DNA of 64,000 nt from Dryococelus australis (lineage: Eukaryota; Arthropoda; Insecta; Phasmatodea; Phasmatidae): contig CM057000.1 in assembly GCA_029891345.1 (NCBI GenBank), positions 125,711,338-125,775,337 on the forward strand, in the 5' to 3' direction. Within the stretch, counting starts at the first letter, position 1; each line of letters opens with the position of its first letter. The notes under the pieces were generated by a model that saw only the letters and a program-made list of their open reading frames with translations, ran no database searches and was not told where the DNA came from. The position numbers and the translations under genes are program-made. Positions 23,408 to 35,279 of this stretch are shown in pieces.

Positions 23408-24613
23408 CAGTTTTGCCTACCTATTTTCCTCCTGCGTTAGTAAATGTTATGGCACCCCTGCATGGCCGTAGGCACTATTCAAAATAGGGTGGTGAGGGCG
23501 GGTATTTAATCACCCCCTCTCCAAATATAGAAAATTTATCAATATAAACAGTAGAACTCAATATCTGTTGTTAGGTACATTTTATTTATATTTCTTGAGC
23601 AGTATAATGTTAAGGTAAAATTACAGTAATTTGAGCGCAGCTCCAGTATAAAGCCGCCATGTTTGCTCCAAGCATTTTTTTTAACCATAGTAACGCTGCC
23701 ACGACCGATATGAACTGTATGTAACACGTTATAGAGACATGATTTATTAATTTTGATCTGATTATTTGAATATTGTAATTTGTCATGTATAACATACTTA
23801 ATGTGATTTTTGTCCGGTCATTAACGTTTTTCCGTAGTATTTATACGTGTTTCATATTGGGTTGTATGTATATATTGTACATGTTTGTTTTGGACTGTAA
23901 TCCAGTGTTTCTTTGCAGAGGGGCTACATTTCAATGGGATAATGTGCGGCGGCAATGCGACCATGAGACATTGCAAGGGCCATAGTTTTACATAGGAACT
24001 CATTTTGCATTGTTACATTGTGAAACCAGGTTTCGTTATTTTGTTAAATCAAAGTAATAGTTAAAGTCTGTTTTAATAGTATCATAAAATTATAAATTAA
24101 ATACGTTATATATTATAGTTAATTCACGATAACTTCGGCCTTTTATGGAGCCCTGCTGATTATCTACTTTTGGTTACTGATTACGTATCATTCCGCTACA
24201 CGTAAACATAAACACTGCCATGTGATGTCTGCTTTTATAACTGCCAAATGCGTTGGTTGCTGTTCAAAGAATGCTGTCATATTTCCTGCGGATGTTCACA
24301 ATTTAGGCCTATAACAATGTTTTTGTTATAGCCTGTTTTAATAGTATCGTAAAATTATAAATAAAATAAAATAAAATACGTGAATCTACATTCTCCTTTC
24401 TACATCACGTCTGCCAACCTGCTGGATTTGCAAGCGTCGCGCCATCGCATCACACCTAAATAACATATAATTGGTATTTAAACAATAAAATTTCGGTTCT
24501 GTTGTAAATTACAATTTCAAACATCATTATTGTTGCTGCAATTAGTATACAATGTGCTGAAATTATAAATAACAAGATTTATACTTTTCCTGCCACACAG
24601 GTGGTACGAACTT

Positions 24614-24616
<3 letters not shown>
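23408..24616. other. Unassigned DNA with a short internal duplication
   Basis: TGTTTTAATAGTATCATAAA near 24,070 recurs as TGTTTTAATAGTATCGTAAA near 24,334. The 265 bp between them were not recognised. No gene. Confidence 0.45.

Positions 24617-24671
<55 letters not shown>
24617..24671. repeat. (GA)n microsatellite
   Basis: About 27 GA units. Confidence 0.95.
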
Positions 24672-24674
<3 letters not shown>

Positions 24675-25641
24675 CGCGATCCGCTTCGCTTAAAACTTCC
24701 GGACGGAAAAACACCGTGTCACTAGAGCGAGTCTACGCACGGTAATTTCCGCTGATATTTTTTACTGCAGCAATAAAATGTGTTTCCGTCAGTGCTATCT
24801 AACAATGCAAATATATAATTTGGCAACGTTTAATTTCAAATAGTATAAATAAAAACGAGGTTAAAAAAATATTGTAACTGTGAACTATTTCTTATCGGCC
24901 GTTGCCAACACGTCGCTGCTCTCGCTGTTGTTAATTCGCATTTAATACGAAACGAATATTACAAGTTATAGAAGATACTAAGTAGAATATTAATCTATTC
25001 AAGAACACAGTACTCTAACGTTAATCATATTGTTATATAATTTTGGAATACAAGTGATTGAACACAACAGGTTGACATGTTACGCCTAGGGTGATTTTTC
25101 AAATGTTTGATTTCAAAAGGCCGAAGAAAGCGTGAATGAACTATAGGCAGAAAGTATATAAAACCCTATGATTTAATTTAGAACAATATAAAATACAAAC
25201 CTGATTACTTGACGCCTTACTTTTGAAGAACATAATCTGTTTCGGATTATAGACCATTATTTTCCAAACGGAAGCAATTCAAATACTTTACAACAGGTGT
25301 GTATCAAAGAGGGGTATTAGGATATATCTCCCCTTCTCCTCCCCCGAATGAGAATCATTATTTTAAAATATGTAAATAATGTTTATCTTTTGAAGATATG
25401 GAGCGGCATAGTCTGTATCGCAATGTTCTTTTGACACCATCGCACATATTAAACATGATTTTTCAAAATACGAATTTCCCTCTGCCAACCTTAAATCCCC
25501 CAACCGAAACATAATCCTGACCATGCTTCTGTAAGCTTAAACAATATATAAAACAATTATTTCTAGTATAAATGTAGTTTATGTACCTATTTACATCCTA
25601 AATTAAAAATTATGTGTACTTATTTATCAGTTATTTTCCAG
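24672..25641. other. Unassigned DNA upstream of pogo-like remnant
   Basis: No gene was recognised. It may contain the left flank of the transposon that follows; I did not find its terminal inverted repeat. Confidence 0.4.
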
Positions 25642-27298
25642 ATGTCACAACCTAAAAAGAGGACAACATGGAATCCGCAACAGATCATCCGTGCAGTTCG
25701 AACTGTAAGAAATAAAGACATGGGCTACACGTGAGCTTCGAAGTACTTCTAGAAAGGTATGTAAAAGACAATAAATCTCCTGATGAATTGATTGCTGTTC
25801 ATTTAATTTAAGAAGGCCGGTATTAACACCATGCATCGAAACATCACTGGTTGAATATTGCGTTCAGATAGATGCAAGATATTTTGGTTTGAGAAGATCT
25901 GACATAAAGTGGATGGCTTTTGAACTCGCTCGTAGAAACAACGGCTTACCTAATCCTTTTTTTCTGAGAACAAACATTCAGCTGGTAAGAAGTGGCTTAG
26001 GGGTTTCTTGAAACGACATCCAGTCCTGTCAGTTAGAAGACTAAAAGGGACATCCGTGGCGAGATTGAGAGGTTTTAATCCTGAGAGTGTGTCAAAATTG
26101 TTTGATCTTTATGAACCTGAGCTAAAGAAAATTCATAACCGGCCCCAGACTGGTGTATCGGTTGTTCAGCATAAACATAGTAAAATAATAAGTGTGAAAG
26201 GAATGAAAAATGTAGGGATAGTAACGACATGTGAGCGAGGAGCATTGATTACAGCAGTGCTTTGTATGAATTCAACTGGCACCTATGCATCCCAATTGTT
26301 TGTCTGGCCTCGAAAGGATACGAACGGTAATTTCATGGATGGCGCACCAGTTGGATCTATTCAAATCACACCACCAATCTGGATTGATGAAATCATAAAC
26401 TTTCAGCCAGTGGTTTGACCACTTTGTAGCTTTCACACGTCCAAGTGCTGAAGACCCAGTTTTGTTGGTTTTAGATGGTCATAATGCACACACGAGAAAC
26501 ATCAATGTCATTGACAAGGCAAAACAGAATCATGTAACTATAATATGCTTGCCTCTACATTCGTCGCATAAAATGCAGCCGCTAGATGTTGGGTTTATGT
26601 TTCCATTGAGATCTAATTATGCAAGAGAAGTAGAACATTTCCTCAAGCAAACCGATATGTGTGAAAAACTCTACCCTTCTCCGTCAAGACTGGCACGTGT
26701 TGCGAGGCTTTTTAATGCGGCCTACACAAAAACAGCAACGATGGAAACATCTGTGAATTCTTTTAGAAAAACTGGTTTGTTCCCACTGAACAGGCATGGT
26801 CTTGGCGAATACGATTTCCCTCTCCATGCTTCTGCCGATAGACCAATTAGGCCTACTTTTTCATCGCCTGATGCTTCTCCCTCCATAACTGTAAGACAAC
26901 CTGATACGAAATGTTCAACACAACAGCCTGACCAATACGTAAATTCAACACCACATATCGTTGCTTCCTCAAGTTCAACACCACATACCGTCGATTCTGC
27001 GAGTTCAACACTACAGATTGGTCCTCCTACGAAGGCAGCACCGCACACCATTGCTTCTACAACTTCTAGGCCTATGTTACAGGCCACTCCTTCAACAAGT
27101 TCAGCATATCACGCTACTACTGCTGTCGCCACCAATCCAGAGTACAAGACGTCACACAGACATATCATATACAAAATTGTCCCAGATATTTCCTTATCTC
27201 GCGGAGGATTCTCACGCCAGCCAACCAGAATACAAAAAATGTCACAGAAAGTCACACACTACTGTCTAAATAATGCCTGTGAGCATAAAGAAAATTGA
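25642..27298 (+). pseudogene. pogo/Tigger-like (DDE) transposase, broken
   Basis: The frame starts with MSQPKKRTTWNPQQIIRAV, a pogo-type helix-turn-helix N-terminus, and breaks after about 30 codons. A middle frame (26,008-26,418) has a conserved CENPB-like and core segment ending in a typical VWPRKDTN block. It has an internal loss: NRPQTGVSVVQ lacks the stretch that should carry the first catalytic Asp. The last frame (26,462-27,298, 278 codons) has LVLDGHNAHT (second Asp) and HKMQPLDVGF (third Asp), then a Ser/Thr/Pro-rich tail. At least three frame changes exist. Related transposases cut and join TA-flanked elements; this one is inactive. Flanking inverted repeats were not found. Confidence 0.85.
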
Positions 27299-28149
27299 CT
27301 CGAAATTTAGACGCGAAATTTTGTTTCCCCCGATATATATGTGCCTAATTATAGTCTTTCCTAAGTTGTACTCGGTGCGCCCTCAATGAGCATTTCAGTA
27401 AAAATATTTTATATACAAAATCATTCTTGAGAAGATAAAATTATGTGTTGAGAATAACTATGTGTAACTTATAGATAGGCTAGAAAATTATCATAACTAT
27501 GTGCATTTTTGCTTTAGAACCTACTTTAAGCGACTAGTAAATTATTTTTGTTTTATCGTGTATGACGATTGTATATACCTCATGTTATTGTGGCATACTT
27601 CACCGGTGCAGTAAGCCCGGGAAGCGCAGGTACCTGAGCTGGCGGATAGGGTTCGGAAAAAGGGGGGGGGAGGGGGGCTGCAGGCTTCCCTCTACGGCCG
27701 GACCCAGCCTGCGAGAGCCTATGCTACACGTTTTGCCGCGATTCGCCCTGGTCCGCGTTCATTAGCAAATGACAGCGTAGCTTCTTTGTTTTAAGCGCTA
27801 GAAATCGGCGTCAGTGACTTTATTAATCAACCAATTTGTACCAATTTTGCGGCTGCGTTATTTAAGTGATACAAGAAAACAGTCCGAAATCTATGACTAT
27901 TCAAATGTTTCGCTTCAGAATAAATTATTTAAAATATTTATAATTACAAATACCTTGACTTCGCTCTGTAGCAGAATTGTTCTCTGCAACATCTCTATAA
28001 TGGTGTTTGTTTGAAATCTCTAGAACAAAAAGTCACCAAGACACGCCGTATTTATTTTACATGGAAATTCCTATACTATCCTATTGCCGGCGACGGCACG
28101 GCCTGAGCCCTTCTAGCGGTAGGGAGTAGAACTACTTCGAACTCCTTTT
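27299..28149. other. Unassigned DNA with a G-rich tract
   Basis: A G tract with one interruption lies at about 27,660-27,677. Nothing else was recognised. Confidence 0.4.
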
Positions 28150-28714
28150 GTATAAATCTACAATATGTGACAGGAAATCTATAATTTACATATTCAAATT
28201 ACATGCACGGAGTGTATGTTATTTAACACTATAATAAGTTAAAATTACAGACTGGTATGGTAACATTACACCTACAGCGTACATGAAATTAGATATGATG
28301 AACATTAAACAGTAACAGACTGGTGTAGTAAAATTACCGTAACAATGAGTGGGTTAATTTTTCAATGTGTGGTAGAAAATTAGTAGCAAGTACAGTAAAA
28401 TAAAATGTACAGAGTGCATGTGATCTAATGTGATGATTAGTAAAAGAAATTGACAGGTATGATAAAATTACACTAACAAAGTTTGTGTAAATTTATATTA
28501 TGTGGCTTGATATTGGTGACAAAAAAATTAAAATTACACTCAGTATTTGTGATTGAACATAATGATTAGTGAAAATAATTACAAGCAGAGTAAAATTACA
28601 CTAGCATAATATTTGTAAACATGGACGTGTAAAAATACACGAATATGTGTGGAGATTGTGCTGCCACGTACATCCGTGTAAAATTACACCATTTTTTTTA
28701 CAGTGTACTTATAT
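28150..28714. repeat. Degenerate tandem repeats with TAAAATTACAC motif
   Basis: The phrases TAAAATTACACTA, GATGATTAGT(A/G)AAA and GTGTAAA recur with spacing of roughly 110 bp and many substitutions (for example near 28,240, 28,335, 28,468, 28,540, 28,598 and 28,680). The series ends with GTGTAAAATTACACC and a T run, which looks like a transposon end. The class is unknown. Confidence 0.45.
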
Positions 28715-30413
28715 AAATAATTGTTGATTTTCACGTCACTTACAGAAAAGACTGCAAGAGTGAGATAAGTTCCATAGGTTTTAATATTATTTATATAAAG
28801 TATTCTATGGGGTATATAGACAGTAAATTGGCCCAGGCTTAATGGCCACGAGTTTCAACGTGAATTATAGACTCTATAGTGCTGGCTGTACCAACTACTG
28901 TATGGTTCATATGGTTATAATAACTGATTTGGAGGCTCGCAAAAGTTTATATTTTAAACTATTAGATTATTGTTTTACTTTGTGTAGAAGTATGCAGTTA
29001 ATTTCTTATATTTAAAGACCGCTAAGTTTTTGACGCCTATGGAATTTTATTGAAAATCTATACGGCGTTTCTTGAAAAACGAAAGCTTTCGACCTAAATA
29101 AACGCAAGAAAGAAAAAAGTACGTAAATGCGATGTGTTAATGCAAAGACAGACTCTGGGAAATGATACAAATTTACGGCAGGCTTGTATGAACCACTTTG
29201 TCCAAAAGTGAATATTACGAAGGTAGGAGGTTTTTTAAACAAAGATTCATATTTGTGGTACGTAAACTTTTTAAAAACTGAGATAGGAGATGAAAGGTTT
29301 TGGGATATTTTGTGTTGATAGCAGACTCAAAACTGGGTACCATTTAACCTTGAAAGTTATATCACTTCATTTATAAAACAGGTCTAGTTAGAATAATTCC
29401 AAAAAAATTGGGTTTGGCTGTTGGGGAAACGGCCGTTTGTTTTGCGTGAATACGTCTACGTAGACGCGCTCGGACGCCTTGATGTTTTTTTACGTTCCCG
29501 GCACAGCTTCACTAGATCATTTGGTGTTCTATAAGTGTCACTGGATTGCTTTTGAGATGCTCCTTCTAACCGTATACGATTTCTGTATTTCGCCTTGGCT
29601 TTTTGACGATTATAGGCCGAAATTGTGTTAAGTTTTCTTAATTTTTTACATTAAACGCATACAATTTCACCATAACCACGCTACACAAATGTTTTTATAC
29701 ATGCAATCGACTGATCTTGACGAGAGCTGCCGATGGAAACACAAACGAGTGTCGTAGCTTCCCCTAGTCCAAAATTATACTTACTGTGCGGAAGTTATGA
29801 GACGCGGCGAAATGAACTCCGTCGCATGCGATGCTTCGCAGTCCGCACTCAACGTAACATATTCTTTGATCCTATGGCAGTCGAGTAGTGTAATTGACTT
29901 TCGAATATAGACGATAGATTCGGAGCTGCAATGCCAAACTAAATCCCCACATTTTGTTGTCATCGGATTTTCTGGATTGCCTCCCACTATGGTCGCAAAT
30001 TCACAGACATATTCACGTCAAAAATAAATAATTGTAACCATCAAGTATTCATCGTATGCTTTTATGGGTGAATTAACTTCGTATCTAATTTGAACAACTA
30101 ATGTCGTCTTAGTGTGGCACTGTTGTGTCACGAGCATGCGGCATAGTTTCAGAAGAGGGAGTTACAGCCTGAGCCGGTAGGCCATACGCCAAGCACTAGC
30201 ACCACTCTTGGCTCTTATGTACATTGCGGGTTTCTGTACGTCGTGGTGCAACAGCGCTGTGCAATGAAATTTACATGCATCTCACTGCGAGGTTCGCAGA
30301 TTTCGCACGTCAAGTAAGCACACAGTTATGGGATTTTATAGGTTTCATTGCAAACGCACATAAAAAAAAAATACATTTTATCTTTGAAAGTTAATGGCAA
30401 TGGCGTGTTCATG
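28715..30413. other. Unassigned DNA
   Basis: No gene or repeat was recognised. A short perfect palindrome CGTCTACGTAGACG lies near 29,452. Confidence 0.45.
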
Positions 30414-30573
30414 TTATTCTGATGGTATGATTGGACTTTGTCCATTGCCGACCATGAGAAACAAACATTTTTATTTTATTTTGAAACTCTTTCAACATGA
30501 TCTGTTGCTGGATATAAAGCTGATTAGTGTCGTGGTCGGCAATGGGCATAGTACAATCATACCATCATAATAA
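30414..30573. mobile_element. MITE family D, 160 bp
   Basis: Left TGATGGTATGATTGGACTTT then GTCCATTGCCGACCA; the right end (30,529-30,573) is its reverse complement with few mismatches, so the inverted repeats span about 43 bp each and leave a 75-bp centre. No clear target duplication. Confidence 0.75.
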
Positions 30574-30588
30574 AAAAGAAACATATAA

Positions 30589-30966
30589 AGGCTGTTCACG
30601 ATAAAGTGAGCACTTTTCACAACGGGCGCAATGAGTGACATGTGATCAGTAGAGTTGGTAACGATAGAGGATAAAATAGTTCCATATATTAACGTCGAAT
30701 TAAAAGTGTTAGGTAACCATTTGTGATAACTTAGATTATTTTTCTCGCTTTCTGTTCTTTGAATGCATCGAAGTGTAAAAATAAGCAGATTTGTACAATA
30801 TTTACTTTTCTAATAATTTTACAGTTTCACTTGACCGACGGATGAATAAAGTGACGATGCCCAATGGCAATGTTAATTTTACACAATGTAGAAGAACACG
30901 CAATGTGTTTACAAGTAGATCATAAACAGGGCTTTCAGAAGTGCTCATTTCACCAATAACAGCCTA
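30589..30966. mobile_element. MITE family B, copy 1
   Basis: Ends are AGGCTGTTCACGATAAAGTG and its diverged reverse complement (TCATTTCACCAATAACAGCC). The body shares GTGTTAGGTAACCATTTGTG, ACAGTTTCACTTGACCGAC and TGGCAATGTTAATTTTAC with the copies at 40,591 and 43,191. Only the outer 30 bp resemble family A, so the two are likely mobilised by the same transposase. Non-coding, 378 bp. Confidence 0.85.
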
Positions 30967-31109
30967 TAGAGGAAAGGATGGCTGGCACCATAGCCATCAC
31001 GCTCGAACACACGCCCACATCACCACACAAACGATTGTCGCGCATCCTGCATGTCTTGAATGGTATCAGCAGCAACAACCGTGCACTTTCTGCGAGGTCC
31101 TGTTCGGAT

Positions 31110-31114
<5 letters not shown>

Positions 31115-31191
<77 letters not shown>
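31115..31191. repeat. (CT)n microsatellite
   Basis: About 38 CT units. Leu-Ser open frames across it are artefacts. Confidence 0.95.
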
Positions 31192-31194
<3 letters not shown>

Positions 31195-31411
31195 CCAGGT
31201 TACGCGTGTACACCTAAAGAATAAGACTGTCTAGTGAAATGAGATCGGGGAAATGCGCAGGCTACCACGGGATAGGACCTACACGTCGTATCCACCGCCA
31301 CATGGAGTACGTGGCTCAGGTGACCGCGCGATGTTTTGAGAACCGTGGGTCGGGACGCCGTCGTGCTGTGGGCTGTTCGCGTTAAACTGAGCAGAGCGAG
31401 GCGGAATGCTT

Positions 31412-31669
31412 GGCATGCGCCCAGTGAAGTTGGAAACGATGCGAGGTAAAGTAGTTCCATGTCTAAAGTTGAATTAGCAGTGCCAAGTGAACGTTTACGG
31501 ACACTGGAATTATTTCATTTTGCTTCCTGATTCAATATACGTAAGTGTAATAATTAACAAGTTTGTGAAATATTACGTATTACAATGATTTCACAGTTAC
31601 ACTTGGCCGTCGCATGAAGTCTTAAACCGCGCATACAAATGTGCTCAGTTTACCGAGAAAAGCCTTTAC
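31412..31669. mobile_element. MITE family B, 5'-truncated copy
   Basis: CATGCGCCCAGTGAAGTTGG, then GTAGTTCCAT, ATTTCACAGTTACACTTGGC and TGTGCTCAGTTTACCGA follow the order of family B. The left inverted repeat is missing. It is more diverged than the other copies. Confidence 0.7.
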
Positions 31670-32299
31670 TCTTGGTTGTAATACTACCTCTTCGAGTAAC
31701 GTCGGCGTGGTTAGCCGCAGGAACATATTGCACACGTGGCCGGTGTTGTAACAGTCGGGGTCCAGCCAACACGTTATTTTTATTATGTCCGCCCATGCGC
31801 TAACATTAAAGCACCCTAAATGGCGTGAATGGGGCGTGAGATTCACACATGTATGAGTATCGAGGCTGTTCATTGTACACTCGTTGGGAAAGGGAAGCCT
31901 CATCCGTGAACGGAATGCGTCAACGTTAGGGCGTGGTGAGCGTTTTCCCGGAGAACATGCTCCATGCGTCGTCGGGGTTAATCGGCAAGACACATTGCGT
32001 GCACATGCTGTGTATGAAAGGGATGCTTGCTTGGAGTACTCAGGCTACAGCACGTGTGCCAGTTATACCTGGACTGTGCTCAACAAACCTTGATGTTCTA
32101 ACCGCCCGTACCTGCGTCCAGAATTCAGTAGTACAGCCCTCAAACTATATAACGTTTACTAAAACGTCACTCTGCAGACACAATTGTGGCGTCATGTCGC
32201 TACAGTCTGTTGGGGTAATCGGTCCCTATATGTTCATTCTGCCACCCTGTATACCACGTAATAGTTTGAACTATGCCGAGACAACTCACGATGAGTTGA
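31670..32299. other. Unassigned DNA
   Basis: Balanced composition with several open frames of 60-125 codons (31,622-31,993 minus, 31,933-32,307 plus), none with a recognisable domain. Confidence 0.4.
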
Positions 32300-32528
32300 G
32301 TGAGTAAAAATATTTGAGTGACTGTTATCCTCGAGGTCTTGAGAGCCGATGAGGGTAAAGCGAGGTGGGTATGGAGCAGCTCCGGAATGAAGAGGCGGGG
32401 GAAACGGGAGATCCCCGAGGAAACCAGCACGATTCTCACATGCGAAAAATCCGGGAGTGACCCCGCCGGGAATCGAACCCGGTTCGCCTTGGTGGGAGGC
32501 GAGTAGTCTAACCACTACACCACCGTGG
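32300..32528 (-). repeat. SINE family 1, near full length
   Basis: Read on the minus strand, the head begins GGCCACGGTGGTGTAGTGGT (A box) and has GGGTTCGATTCCCGGCGG (B box), followed by the shared body (CCTCTTCATTCCGGAGC, TACCCTCATCGGCTCTCAAG) and a GAGTGA-type tail. A segment of the body is deleted compared with the copy at 39,187. The head cannot pair its acceptor ends, so it is not a functional tRNA. Polymerase III would be expected to transcribe an active copy. Confidence 0.8.
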
Positions 32529-34019
32529 CCCCTTCACCAACAGTAATACAAGTGTTACACTGATCTCAGAATATCTGAAAGCTTTGGTCCCGTCATACGG
32601 CCACCTAAGGCGAAAGACGGGGAATTTTTATAACTTTGTAAATAAATGAAGTAATTGAACTTAGTTCTTCTGTTTTTTTCGAGACGTTTATCACGCGCGA
32701 ACTCGGATACGTTCCATGAGATTTGTTAACACTGGTGTCAAAAGAGGGATGACAGAATTTACTTGTAAATGAAGTTAGGCAATACGTTATTAATCTGCGA
32801 GATTAAAAATATAAAAACTATTATGATAGCTCTGGACCGTAAAACTAAGACTGCTTCGTTTCAGCATCGCAATGAATGATGACTAGAAAAATGTTCGCCG
32901 AATGGGAAGCACTGTGGGCATTAATTGCGGAGCTACAAGCAGTAGTGCACCAGAGTAACAAGGCGTGCATCTCACAACTTACCAGCTGAGTATTATCGCT
33001 GCTCTTTCTCAGGGACAGTCTCAATCGTTGCTAAGCTTCCAGATATACTGTGCGCAATGTAGGTTACGGAGCGCTTAGCTATCTTATGTCTCCCGTCTTG
33101 GCGTTTAGTGAACAGCAGCAGCTACATCAGTGTGAATGCTGTGACGTCGGTGCGAAATGTGTTGCATTATTGCTAGTTTTGGAACTGTACACCGAAGCCT
33201 CGGGTGGCAGTAATAGCCACAAGTTTTCTACCGGCTCGCGTAGTAGTCACACACGTTTGAAACTTACTTCGCTGTTTGCTTGAGATAAGATGGTCTGAGA
33301 GCGCTGCAACACGAGGATCTAAGTTGTTAATCCAGACACGTAGTATGTTCTTGCATTAGTCATACGTCGACTACCGTTTGGTTGCAATTATTCGTATGTA
33401 AAAATTTTTCCTATTATTTTTTTCGGTAAAGATGGGTATGATTTTCCTGATTAGATTGAAGAAGGCTTCAAAACTGCTGCCAACACAACATCGCTCCAAA
33501 CATTGCCGTTTCTGGTATTTTTACATGTCGTTATTTTCATCTCCTACTTCACGTAGAATTATTCACTTTACGACCAAGTGGTACAGACATTCCCGCAATA
33601 ATATTGTGCAAAGTATTACTGGACGAAGTTTGCCGGTCGAATTCAGCTCCATCCGATTTACGTTAACGTTAATTAAACATCTGTCACTTTACAACGTATT
33701 TCGAAAATTTTTTTACTTATTATGCCAAATTTTTATACCGAAACATTTTCCTAAATATAATTAAAAAGCACTTCCATTATGGAATGAAATGTGTTTCGAG
33801 AAAAGGCTCATAAAATGTGTAATTTTGGGGCAAACAAACAAATTATATCAAAACTTACGCACAGCTTAAATATAATAATCAATTACCGTCTCAATATTAC
33901 GCACACATTTGAGGAAAAACAATAATATTCTTTCAATCCTATAAGAAATCTTCCAATAATCAAAGCGGTGGAGGGGTCAGCATAGAAAGAGGGTCTTATG
34001 TTTATATGTTCCTCGATTT
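32529..34019. other. Unassigned DNA, one possible conserved block
   Basis: Most shows nothing. The part 32,860-33,280 has a non-repetitive, mixed texture (for example GGGCATTAATTGCGGAGC) like conserved noncoding DNA. The open frame 33,432-33,764 has no recognisable domain. Confidence 0.35.
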
Positions 34020-34800
34020 TTATATACTTTTTTAGAGTTTTTATTGTTAAGGTCATTCGAGGTCATGGGGTTAAGGTAAATGTACTCTGCATCTAAAATG
34101 GTGGCAGCAGCCTGTAACGTCATATGCTTGTTGACTTTAATGTATTTTTACTCGGGGTTTTTGTTTTCAAGGTCATGGGGTCCAGGGAAAGGTTGTTTGC
34201 ATCTAAAGTGCTGGTCGTAGTCTTTAATGTCATGTGATTGTTGACTTTCATGTATTTATCTCGAGTTTTTGTTTTCAAGGTCATTAAAGGTTATGGAGTC
34301 AAGGCCGTGTGCATCTAATATGGTGGTAGTAGTCTGTAATATGATTGTTGACTTTCATGTATTTATCTCGAGTTTTTGTTTTCAAGGTCATTAAAGGTTA
34401 TGGAGTCAAGGCCGTGTGCATCTAATATGGTGGTAGTAGTCTGTAATATGATTGTTGACTTTCATGTATTTATCTCGAGTTTTCGTTTTCAAGGTCATTA
34501 AAGGTTATGGAGTCAAGGCCGTGTGCATCTAATATGGTGGTAGTAGTCTGTAATATGATTGTTGACTTTCATGTATTTATCTCGAGTTTTCGTTTTCAAG
34601 GTCATTAAAGGTTATGGAGTCAAGGCCGTGTGCATCTAATATGGTGGTAGTAGTCTGTAATATGATTGTTGACTTTCATGTATTTATCTCGAGTTTTCGT
34701 TTTCAAGGTCATTAAAGGTTATGGAGTCAAGGCCGTGTGCATCTAATATGGTGGTAGTAGTCTGTAATATGCCTGCTGACTTTTGTCCTTTTTCACGAGT
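34020..34800. repeat. 107-bp minisatellite
   Basis: Five nearly identical 107-bp units start at successive TCTCGAG positions (34,259, 34,366, 34,473, 34,580, 34,687). Two diverged units precede them (about 34,020-34,240) and one follows. Each unit holds TTTTCAAGGTCATTAAAGGT, so the FTZ-F1/ERR-type half-site TCAAGGTCA recurs at a fixed period. Confidence 0.92.
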
Positions 34801-35177
34801 TTTTGTTTTCAAGATCACGGGGTCAAGATCAAGTACACGGGCCAGGAGTCAAGTTTCAATGGTCAATGTTCAATTGCTAGTGGGCACTGGCTTTCTAGCT
34901 GGTGGATAGGTCATGACTTCCAAGATGGTGGTCGCCTACCAAGACGGCTGACTGGGTATGGGCGATGGAATGGAGACCAGCCGAATAATTTCTTAGGTGA
35001 GGGGAAGTTGGGGAAACCTTGGGAAATTGCATTTTTAAAGTAACTTTTTTACAATTGTTAATAATAATGTTTTGTAATTTTAAAATAATTTTTAGTAAGA
35101 ATTTTTTAGTAATTTTTTTATTAATTTTAAATAATGTATTTTTGGGATTTTTGGACCTTTTCAGATTTTTTTGGATT

Positions 35178-35222
35178 GTCAAGGTCAAAGGCAAGGTCAA
35201 ATGTCATGAGTCAAGGTCAAAA
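35178..35222 (+). promoter_or_regulatory. Cluster of AGGTCA half-sites
   Basis: Within 45 bp there are three AGGTCA hexamers and one AGGCA variant, including GTCAAGGTCAAAGGCAAGG and GAGTCAAGGTCAAAAG. The AGGTCA-A-AGGCA arrangement resembles a direct repeat with one base spacing. Binding by nuclear receptors is only an inference; the cluster lies near the minisatellite with the same motif and may be an eroded extension of it. Confidence 0.3.
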
Positions 35223-35279
35223 GTCATCTGCATACAATATGGATGCAAGATGACTGACAAACAAGATAGCTGATGGTTA

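Noticed and set aside
24220-24320. THAP-like zinc finger start
   Set aside because: The frame has a Cys-x2-Cys-Cys pattern but is under 35 codons and ends in a stop; too little to support.
29445-29465. Short palindrome CGTCTACGTAGACG as operator
   Set aside because: Fourteen bases, single occurrence, no gene nearby.
32455-32528. Functional tRNA gene on the minus strand
   Set aside because: A and B boxes are good, but acceptor ends do not pair and the sequence runs into the SINE body.
33432-33764. 110-codon open frame as a gene
   Set aside because: No domain, no start context, no splice-supported neighbours.
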